This document shows positions 7,266 to 13,806 of a DNA stretch of 17,222 bases, piece by piece. The position numbers and the translations under genes were made by a program. This stretch comes from Candidatus Aminicenantota bacterium. Its GTDB lineage: Bacteria > Acidobacteriota > Aminicenantia > Aminicenantales > Aminicenantaceae. The notes below the pieces were generated by a model. That model saw only the letters and a program-made list of their open reading frames with translations. It did not search any database and was not told the DNA's origin. The stretch is from positions 1-17,222 of the forward strand of contig JAFGNQ010000297.1 in assembly GCA_016926925.1 (NCBI GenBank), read 5' to 3'. Position 1 is the first letter of the stretch, and each line of letters begins with the position of its first letter.

Positions 7266-10200
7266 TCAATGCAGGCTGCCTTTTTCGGCCGTTTCGTAAG
7301 CTAGGGGTATCAGAATCAAGGTCAGGAAAGTTGCCAGTAAAAGCCCCCCGATCACTGCGATCGCCAAAGGTTGCTGGAGTTCGGAACCTCTGCCCAAACC
7401 AAGCGACATGGGAAACAGGCCCAGCGTCGTCGTGACTGTCGTCATCAAAATCGGACGGAGTCGGATTCGGGAGGCTTTCAGGATGGCCTCCCTGACCGAG
7501 AGCCCCTCTTTTCGCATCTGGTTCGTGTAGTCGATCTTGACGATGGCATCGTTCACCACAATACCGGCCAAGACAACCATGCCGATAATCGAGATTACAT
7601 TCAGCGTCTGCCCTGTAATCAGGAGAGCCCATACGGCTCCGGTCAGTCCCATCGGTAAAGTGAAGAGAATCAACAAGGGATGTTTCAGGGACTCAAACTG
7701 AGCAGCCATGATCATGTAGACAAGCAAAACCGCAAGAGAAAAGGCAAGAATCAAACTCCTGAAGGATTTCGTCATCTCTTCCTGTTCACCGCTGAACACA
7801 ACCCTGTAACCTTGAGGGACATCGATCTCGGCTATCTTTTTCTTTATTTCAGGCACGACCTGACTGATTTTCCTTCCCCTGAGGTTGGCCGTAACCACGA
7901 CTTCCCGCTGCTGGTTCTCTCTACGGATTTCTCTCGGTCCTCTGGCAATTTCATACGTTACCAGCTCTCTCAAGGGGATGAGTGTGCCCTTGTAAGAAAT
8001 TTGTTCATTGAGGATGGATTCGATATTTTCCCGAGTTTTCTCCTCCATGCGAACTCTCACATCATACTTTTTCTCCAGCTCTTTGAACTGAGTGGCTTGT
8101 TGTCCCCTAACGGCATTAACCAGAAATGTTCCTATAACTCCGGGTGAGATGTCATATTTTTCCAGTGCGTCCTTTTTGATACTTACCAGAAATTCGGGTT
8201 TCCCTTCCCCCAAGTTGGTGGCGACATCCGTAATCCCCTGAATTTCAACCAGTTTGTTCACCAAACGGCCTGCTAAAACGGACAGGCGGTTCAGGTCTTC
8301 TCCCTTGACTTTCAGACCGATTTCCGCTGTCGAAAATGCGAGAAATTCCGTGAGCGTGGATTGTTCTTTAACGATGGAGTAGCTCAGACCCGGGAATTCT
8401 ATAAGTCGGTCGCGAAGAGACTCGACAAGGTTTTCGACTTCGGAAGGCCTTCTCATTGCGACATAAAGCTTGGCGGAATTCAAGGAAACATCCGGGTTCA
8501 ATGCCTCCATCCCACTCACTATTCCGATCTGGGAGAAAAAGGCCTCCACGACAGCTTTCCCCTTAAGCCAATTTTCCAGCGAGGCTACCACTTCCCCGGT
8601 CTGTTCGAGAGAATAGTCCACGGGAGCTTTCATATGCACTTCAAACGCAGACGATTCCGGCTTTGGCATGAGCTCCCTGGGAATAATTGAAGCCGTCATG
8701 ATCGTCACTGCAAGAAAGAGGCCCGATCCCAACGCGACTTTCCCCTTGTTATCCAAAGCCCAGAGAAGCAGGCGGTGATAGTTCTTTTCGAAGCTTCTGT
8801 AGAGCGCGTTGTATCCCTTGAATACGGCACGAACTGCCGGTTTGAAAGGAAGGCTTAGGTAATGGATGCCGAGCAAAACAACTTGGATAAGAAAACTGAA
8901 GACGAAATTAATGATAAGGAAGGCACCTTTCGGAATATTGTATAGAAGCCATCGGATTCCAAGCAAAGGATAGAGGAGAAAACGGACTCTTGATTTCTTG
9001 TCCGCCCGATCTTTTTTCTCCGATTCGAAGGATTGATTATCTTTGGAATCAAAATCTTTGAATTCGAATTGGCGGGAAGCCAATGTAGGCAGCAGGGTCA
9101 GAGAAACGACCAATGAGGATAAGAGGGCAAAGGTGACGGTCAATGCCTGATCCTTGAACAGCTGACCCGCAACCCCATGCACATAAATGACGGGCAGAAA
9201 AACGGAAACCGTGGTCAGAGTCGAGGCGGTGACGGCCATCCCTACTTCCTTGGTTCCTATAACTGCGGCCTCGGAAAGAGTTTTGCCCAAGCCTCGATGC
9301 CGGAATATGCTTTCGGAAACGACGATCGAATTATCTACGAGCATCCCGACTCCAAGGGCCAAACCTCCAAGCGACATGATATTCAATGTGATGCCTCGAA
9401 AATAGAGCAGGTTAAATGTGGCGATGATGGATATGGGAATGACAACCGAGATGATCAGTGGAGTTTTGATATCCTGAAGGAAAATGAATAGAACGAACAG
9501 AGCGAGAATTCCTCCTACGATGATGGAGTTCATAACGGAGGCGATGGCGTTTTCTATGTATTTCGCTTGTTCGGCAACGATGAGGATGTCTATGCGTGGG
9601 TTTTCCTTCTGGATATCCGCAAGCACATTCCGGGCCAATCGAGTGACCTTTACCGTGTTGGCCCCGGATTCCTTCCTGACAAGGATTCCTATGCCTTCTT
9701 TTCCGTTAAGCCTAGCGATGCCCTCCCTTTCTTTTATGGAGTCTTTGATCTCCGCCACATCTTTGAGCTTGACGATCCCCCGTTGTGATGTGGTCTTGAT
9801 GCTGATGTCACCTATTTCCTCTATCCTTTCGAATTCGCCGACAACACGTAAGGCGTATTTGAAGCGGCCTTTTCTTATGGTTCCGCCTTGGAGATTACGG
9901 TTAAAGTCATCAATCCGTTGGGCGATATCTTCGATCGATAAATTATAAAGAGCGAGATGCTCGGGGTTGACCTCCACATGGATCTCCCGCTCCACACCTC
10001 CGGCTATTTCTGCAGATCCGATACCTTCGATTTGTTCCAGGCGCGGCTTGATCAGCTCCTCTGAAAATTCCTTCAACTCGAGAAGCGAACGGTCCCCGGA
10101 AATGGAAAGTGTGAGTATGGGTTTGCTCTGTGGGTCGAGAGGAATGATTGTCGGCTCCTCGGCGTCATCGGGGAGATTGTCACGAACACTATCGAGCTTC

Positions 10201-10529
10201 TCCCGGGTGTGCAGCATGGCAAAATCCATATCTGTACCCCAGGCAAATTCCAGAGTCATATGGGCAACACCTTCTTTCGAAACGGATTCAACACCCCTCA
10301 ATCCCGGAATCCGGCTGACCGCGGCCTCCAGATCATCCGTGATCAAGGTCTCGATCTCTTCCGGAGCCACACCGGGATATCGCATGACAACGGAGAGCTT
10401 TGGATAGGCGATGTCGGGGAGAAGATCCACACTCAACTCCCGCAATGAGATAAAACCGAGCAAGACCACAGCGATGAAAAACATGAACGTCGTCACCGGA
10501 CGACGGATTGCGATTTGCGCTATCTTCAT
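7266..10529 (-). CDS. RND-family efflux transporter, first of tandem pair, with enlarged central linker
   Basis: A 1087-residue RND inner-membrane transporter with the standard two repeats: TM1 about 10-30, periplasmic domain, TM2-6 about 330-484, TM7 about 597-615, second periplasmic domain, TM8-12 about 924-1077. The TM4 motif MLVDNSIVVSES keeps D399 with Asn next to it; TM10 reads AGIVVNDAIVKID (N993, D994). The segment between TM6 and TM7 is about 110 residues instead of about 40 in AcrB; a charged stretch (488-515) is followed by hydrophobic sequence (about 516-560) that could add membrane or interfacial helices. The ATG has a weak AGGG ribosome site. With the next gene it may form a heteromeric pump as MdtB/MdtC do, but this is inference. 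It is transcribed away from the ECF sigma operon. Family secure, substrate unknown. Confidence 0.92.
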   Translation of the reverse strand: MKIAQIAIRRPVTTFMFFIAVVLLGFISLRELSVDLLPDIAYPKLSVVMRYPGVAPEEIETLITDDLEAAVSRIPGLRGVESVSKEGVAHMTLEFAWGTDMDFAMLHTREKLDSVRDNLPDDAEEPTIIPLDPQSKPILTLSISGDRSLLELKEFSEELIKPRLEQIEGIGSAEIAGGVEREIHVEVNPEHLALYNLSIEDIAQRIDDFNRNLQGGTIRKGRFKYALRVVGEFERIEEIGDISIKTTSQRGIVKLKDVAEIKDSIKEREGIARLNGKEGIGILVRKESGANTVKVTRLARNVLADIQKENPRIDILIVAEQAKYIENAIASVMNSIIVGGILALFVLFIFLQDIKTPLIISVVIPISIIATFNLLYFRGITLNIMSLGGLALGVGMLVDNSIVVSESIFRHRGLGKTLSEAAVIGTKEVGMAVTASTLTTVSVFLPVIYVHGVAGQLFKDQALTVTFALLSSLVVSLTLLPTLASRQFEFKDFDSKDNQSFESEKKDRADKKSRVRFLLYPLLGIRWLLYNIPKGAFLIINFVFSFLIQVVLLGIHYLSLPFKPAVRAVFKGYNALYRSFEKNYHRLLLWALDNKGKVALGSGLFLAVTIMTASIIPRELMPKPESSAFEVHMKAPVDYSLEQTGEVVASLENWLKGKAVVEAFFSQIGIVSGMEALNPDVSLNSAKLYVAMRRPSEVENLVESLRDRLIEFPGLSYSIVKEQSTLTEFLAFSTAEIGLKVKGEDLNRLSVLAGRLVNKLVEIQGITDVATNLGEGKPEFLVSIKKDALEKYDISPGVIGTFLVNAVRGQQATQFKELEKKYDVRVRMEEKTRENIESILNEQISYKGTLIPLRELVTYEIARGPREIRRENQQREVVVTANLRGRKISQVVPEIKKKIAEIDVPQGYRVVFSGEQEEMTKSFRSLILAFSLAVLLVYMIMAAQFESLKHPLLILFTLPMGLTGAVWALLITGQTLNVISIIGMVVLAGIVVNDAIVKIDYTNQMRKEGLSVREAILKASRIRLRPILMTTVTTTLGLFPMSLGLGRGSELQQPLAIAVIGGLLLATFLTLILIPLAYETAEKGSLH

Positions 10530-10611
10530 TTACCCTGCTTTCAACCTGATAGCTTCAAGCTCATCCGGTATATTCCTTCAATCATTTCGAGAAGAATCCC
10601 GAGCGTAAAAT

Positions 10612-10661
10612 ATTTAGGTTTGCTAAATCATTATTGTCGGCACTTTTTACCCTCCGGGCAA
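10612..10661 (-). promoter_or_regulatory. Candidate promoter and overlapping palindromic operator of the RND pair
   Basis: On the minus strand TTGCCC (10661-10656), 17 bases, then GACAAT (10638-10633) forms a moderate -35/-10 pair (4 of 6 matches each). A perfect inverted repeat ATTTAG-N5-CTAAAT lies at 10612-10628, covering the predicted transcription start, a common position for a repressor site. The regulator is unknown and is not encoded next to it. The RND start codon is about 85 bases downstream. Confidence 0.35.
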
Positions 10662-10932
10662 GCCTATCTTTCTCGTTGATCTCATCGCATGAATAATCAG
10701 ATACTATTATAGGGCTCCGATTGTAAAAATCAAAAAAAGAAATAGCGGATTAGCAGCCACTGAAAATGACGACGGGCAAGCAGGAAATGTATCGCACTCA
10801 TGACAAATCCATCTTGCAACCAATATACACAACCTAAGAATTCCATTTTTGGAAGCGCTCAGGACGATTCGGCCTTCGCTGTCAAGATAAATTTTCGCAA
10901 TCCGAATAAAACTCAAAATCATCGCAATGAGG

Positions 10933-10938
10933 TATAAT
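10933..10938 (+). promoter_or_regulatory. Possible -10 box for the ECF sigma/TonB operon
   Basis: A perfect TATAAT stands 69 bases before the chosen sigma start, but I see no good -35 hexamer at 16-18 bases and no extended -10. I also do not see an ECF-type GGAAC element, so autoregulation by the encoded sigma factor cannot be supported from the sequence. Confidence 0.3.
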
Positions 10939-11007
10939 AGGAGCGGAAATCATGCAAACTTAGGGGAATAATTTTGCGATTCGATTGTATAGTAATCGGG
11001 AGTGAGA

Positions 11008-11589
11008 ATGCACCAACATGACAACAGCGAGGATCATATGTTCATCGCAAAAGCTAAAAACGGCGATCGAGAGGCGTTCGAAGCCCTGGTAAGAAAATAC
11101 CAGAAACCGATCTACTACCTCTGTCACCGTATGACGGGGGCTCACCAGTCAGCCGATGACCTCTCTCAGGAAACATTCATCAAAGCCTATTTTTCGCTCC
11201 ACAACTTCAACGAGGGAATGAATTTTTTTTCATGGATACGAAAAATTGCGGTTAACAACGCCATTAATTTTATCAAAAAATGGAAAAGAGAAATCCCTAT
11301 GGGAGATAAAGAAATGAGAGTCGCTGATAAACCGGGTGCGTCAGAACATGATTCACCTCATGCCAACCTCCAAAGAAAACAGATGGAGGAAAAATTCAAA
11401 AAAGCTCTCTCAGAACTCCCTGACGACCAGAGAGTTATTTTTGTGCTCAAAGTCTATGAAGACCAGAGCTATTACCAGATCGCCCAGTTGATGAACATTC
11501 CGCAGGGGACGGTTATGTCCCGCCTTAGCCGCACACGACACACGCTGAAAAACGAAATGGCCGAATACCTCCAAGGAGGAATCAGATGA
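11008..11589 (+). CDS. ECF (RpoE-type) RNA polymerase sigma factor
   Basis: A 193-residue extracytoplasmic-function sigma factor of typical length. Region 2 spans about residues 24-92 with the core-binding and -10 recognition signature ADDLSQETFIKAY (49-61) and a following Trp/Asn-rich helix; region 4 spans about 130-185 with LPDDQRVIFVLKVYED and the helix-turn-helix YYQIAQLMNIPQGTVMSRL that reads the -35. It directs RNA polymerase to an envelope-response regulon when released by its anti-sigma factor. I chose ATG 11008 because GGGAG (10998-11002) lies five bases upstream; a GTG at 11002 would overlap that site. It overlaps the next gene by four bases (ATGA), the usual sigma/anti-sigma coupling. 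The fused anti-sigma/TonB, ExbB and ExbD follow in the same operon. Confidence 0.93.
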   Translation: MHQHDNSEDHMFIAKAKNGDREAFEALVRKYQKPIYYLCHRMTGAHQSADDLSQETFIKAYFSLHNFNEGMNFFSWIRKIAVNNAINFIKKWKREIPMGDKEMRVADKPGASEHDSPHANLQRKQMEEKFKKALSELPDDQRVIFVLKVYEDQSYYQIAQLMNIPQGTVMSRLSRTRHTLKNEMAEYLQGGIR

Positions 11590-12578
11590 GCCACAAAAAA
11601 TTTAAAGAACTTCTGAGTGCCTATCTCGACGGAGAGCTGAATCTTGATCAAAAGCAAAGGGTGAAAGATCACCTTGCGGAATGCAGCGAATGCCGTGAAG
11701 AATATGCCGCTCTCAAGAATTTGGACGATTTCTCCCGGCAAATCGTCCCCATCCCGCACGAAAAAGAATATTGGGAAGCTTTACCAACACGCATCCAATC
11801 CGGAATCGAAGGGGGCGCTCCGGAATCCTATGTCAAGGAGGGCAAAATGTACCAGGATTCCTTCATCAAACCAGACAAACATATCGTCATCAAATCCTTG
11901 GTCTTTCCTCTTTCGCTGACAGCCCATGTCATCGTCGCTCTTCTCCTGATAGTTTTCCCTCTACTACAAACGGGCAATGTCCCCGAGGTGGAAATCTACA
12001 GTGCGTTTCTCGCTCCTCCTCCACCGCCTCCACCGCCTCCACCACCGCCGGCCAAACGGCGCTCCAAACCCAGTTCCCGCACCCGAATCAAACCCGTTCA
12101 GGCTAAAACGACCATCCAACCGGGACAACTCGTCGCACCCGTCGAAATCCCTGACGAAATCGCCGAAGAAGAACTCTCCGACATCGGTGTCGAAGGCGGC
12201 ATCGAGGGCGGAGTCGAAGGCGGAGTCGTCGGCGGTGTCCTCGGCGGTGTCGTCGGTGGCGTCCTCGGCGGTGTCGTCGGTGAAGTCGAAGCTCCTGTCC
12301 GTGCCGTCGGCGAAATCAAGCCCCCCAAGCTCATGAAGCGCGTCGATCCCTCTTACCCGGAAATCGCGCGCCAGGCCAGGGTCGAGGGCGTCGTTATCGT
12401 CGAAGCGACTACGGACATCTACGGCCGCGTCCAGAGGGTCAAGGTCCTCAGGTCCATTCCTCTCCTCGATCAGGCCGCTATTGACGCCGTACGCCAGTGG
12501 GTTTACGAGCCTATGATCATCAACGGCCGCCCAAGAGGCGTTATCTTTACCGTCACCGTTAGATTTCAATTAAAATAA
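11586..12578 (+). CDS. Zinc-finger anti-sigma factor fused to TonB energy transducer
   Basis: A 330-residue protein joining two normally separate functions. Residues 1-50 form a zinc anti-sigma (ZAS/zf-HC2) domain with H29-x3-C33-x2-C36 in KDHLAECSECREEY and the lead-in LLSAYLDGEL. After a linker, residues about 100-128 are a membrane helix. The periplasmic part has 12 consecutive prolines (144-155), basic and proline-containing spacer, eight tetrapeptide repeats of Gly-Val type (201-232) and a TonB C-terminal domain (about 246-330) with VDPSYPEIARQARVEG and DQAAIDAVRQWVYEP. Topology fits: anti-sigma inside, TonB in the periplasm. TonB passes ExbBD proton energy to outer-membrane receptors. 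The AAGGAGG site and 4-base overlap with the sigma gene fix the start. I infer that it both holds the sigma factor and contacts receptors, so that TonB loading or damage could release sigma. The fusion is continuous, without frameshift. Confidence 0.88.
   Translation: MSHKKFKELLSAYLDGELNLDQKQRVKDHLAECSECREEYAALKNLDDFSRQIVPIPHEKEYWEALPTRIQSGIEGGAPESYVKEGKMYQDSFIKPDKHIVIKSLVFPLSLTAHVIVALLLIVFPLLQTGNVPEVEIYSAFLAPPPPPPPPPPPPAKRRSKPSSRTRIKPVQAKTTIQPGQLVAPVEIPDEIAEEELSDIGVEGGIEGGVEGGVVGGVLGGVVGGVLGGVVGEVEAPVRAVGEIKPPKLMKRVDPSYPEIARQARVEGVVIVEATTDIYGRVQRVKVLRSIPLLDQAAIDAVRQWVYEPMIINGRPRGVIFTVTVRFQLK
12186..12281 (+). repeat. Eight 12-bp tandem repeats coding for Gly-Val tetrapeptides in TonB
   Basis: Exactly eight in-frame 12-base units encode GVEG, GIEG, GVEG, GVVG, GVLG, GVVG, GVLG, GVVG within the periplasmic spacer of the anti-sigma/TonB protein. 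Units are diverged at third positions and at the third residue (Glu in the first three, Val/Leu later), so the tract is old enough to have drifted but could still change length by slippage without breaking the frame. Confidence 0.85.
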
Positions 12579-12624
12579 AGCAAAGCTAAAAATGGCTTTC
12601 GATTTTTAAAAGGAGGTACAAAAA

Positions 12625-13305
12625 ATGCAATTTGGTCTGATTGAAATGTGGCAGGCCATGGGTATGGTGGCCAAAGCAGTTGCTATCACACTGATTTTTC
12701 TTTCTGTAATCGCGATCTATCTCTTCGTGGAAAGGCAGATTGTCTTCGCACGGACCAAAACAAAATCCAAGAAAGTTGCGCCCAAACTCGCCGATCTGCT
12801 GAAATCCGGGAAAGTTGAGGATGCCTTAACTCTTTCTAGCAAGAAAGAAAATAAGGGAAGCCATTTAGCCCGAATAACAGCAGCGGGTGTCAAAGAGTTC
12901 ATGGAAGGTAAGGATGCCAATCTCCACTTCGACCAGCAGCTCGATTCTGCTCAGAGAGGCATGGACAGAGCAGCCGTTATCTTCACTCAAGAAATGAAGA
13001 GAGGACTGAACACTTTGGCGACCATCGCTACCTCTTCTCCGTTTATCGGGCTGTTTGGAACGATCTTCGGAATCATCAATGCTTTCCGTGGGATGGCTCT
13101 CACCGGCTCGGGCGGAATCGGCGCAGTGGCAGCAGGAATCGCCGAAGCTCTGATCACGACGGCATTTGGAATCGGAGTTGCGGTCATCGCCCTGTGGTGC
13201 TATAACTTCTTGAACACAAGAGTCGAAGTTATCGGCGCTGAGATGTCCAACACATCATCCGAGGTCATTGACTTCTTCGTGAGGAGAGAAACATCTCAAA
13301 GATAA
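12625..13305 (+). CDS. exbB: ExbB/TolQ/MotA-family proton channel subunit
   Basis: A 226-residue member of the ExbB/TolQ/MotA family. Three membrane helices are visible: about 16-36, 131-153 and 169-195, with a cytoplasmic domain between the first two. The core motif SSPFIGLFGTIFGIINAF (137-154) and GIAEALITTAFGIGVAVIAL (171-190) are the conserved TM2 and TM3 of the family. With ExbD it makes the proton-driven motor that powers the TonB encoded just upstream. The start follows a strong AAAAGGAGG. The 46-base gap from tonB contains a weak stem AAAGC/GCTTT (12582-12586/12595-12599) followed by a short T run, possibly lowering or buffering expression between the two genes. TolQ is an alternative label, but the TonB neighbour favours ExbB. 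Confidence 0.9.
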   Translation: MQFGLIEMWQAMGMVAKAVAITLIFLSVIAIYLFVERQIVFARTKTKSKKVAPKLADLLKSGKVEDALTLSSKKENKGSHLARITAAGVKEFMEGKDANLHFDQQLDSAQRGMDRAAVIFTQEMKRGLNTLATIATSSPFIGLFGTIFGIINAFRGMALTGSGGIGAVAAGIAEALITTAFGIGVAVIALWCYNFLNTRVEVIGAEMSNTSSEVIDFFVRRETSQR

Positions 13306-13343
13306 GAACCTAAATCCTTCAAAATAGAGAATAGGGGTAAAAA

Positions 13344-13766
13344 ATGGGAATTTCAGTTCCGACGAAAGACGGCGGAGTCTCTGCGGTACCCAATGTCGTG
13401 CCGCTTTGTGATGTTCTTCTTGTGCTTCTCATCATCTTCATGGTTGTGACACCGCTTGTCCAAAAAGGAGTTGACGTAAGATTGCCAACTGCCCTCAACA
13501 CTATTGATATGCCTGAAAATCCCGAGGTCGTCCTTCATATCAAGAAAGACGGCACCTTATACGTGAACGAAGATCAAGTGCAAGTAGAAAACCTGGCATC
13601 GATTTTGGAAGAGGCCTTTTTATCGGCAAGCGACAAACGGCTTTATTTGAGAGCAGATCAAGACCTTGAATACGGAAACGTCGTCGATCTTATCGACATC
13701 ATGAAAGATGCCGGTGTCGAAATTGTAGGAATCATCACCGACAAGAAAACGGAAAAAGTCGATTGA
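13344..13766 (+). CDS. exbD: ExbD/TolR-family biopolymer transport protein
   Basis: A 140-residue ExbD/TolR protein of standard length. A short cytoplasmic N-terminus leads into one membrane helix (about 20-38, VPLCDVLLVLLIIFMVVTP) carrying the essential protonatable aspartate as D23, then a periplasmic domain (about 45-135) ending in KDAGVEIVGIITDKK. It pairs with ExbB in the proton-driven stator. A purine-rich AGGGG site lies upstream of ATG. It is the last gene of the sigma/anti-sigma-TonB/exbB/exbD operon, followed by a strong terminator 53 bases downstream. TolR is less likely because no Pal or TolB gene follows. Confidence 0.92.
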   Translation: MGISVPTKDGGVSAVPNVVPLCDVLLVLLIIFMVVTPLVQKGVDVRLPTALNTIDMPENPEVVLHIKKDGTLYVNEDQVQVENLASILEEAFLSASDKRLYLRADQDLEYGNVVDLIDIMKDAGVEIVGIITDKKTEKVD

Positions 13767-13806
13767 CAGTCGTTTCAATGGTGGCCAGCTTTAAAGCAAA
13801 TATAGC

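Larger units (their letters stand above)
10530..11007. other. Divergent intergenic control region between RND pair and sigma operon
   Basis: This 478-base stretch has no convincing gene. It holds a candidate promoter and palindrome for the RND pair (10612-10661), a lone TIR-like segment at 10690-10700 resembling the ends of the mobile-like element at 3963-4152, a TATAAT box (10933-10938) for the sigma operon and a small inverted repeat CGATT/AATCG (10982-10986/10994-10998) just before the sigma gene. The length is large for this compact region and suggests regulation or remains of an older insertion. Confidence 0.5.

Noticed and set aside
10707..10922. A 71-codon minus-strand reading frame in the long intergenic region
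   Set aside because: It has no ribosome site before its ATG, no recognisable domain and irregular composition; I regard it as chance.
11964..12569. A 201-codon Asp-rich minus-strand frame opposite the TonB part
   Set aside because: It is the antisense image of the Gly/Val and proline repeats in the real gene; the composition follows entirely from those repeats.
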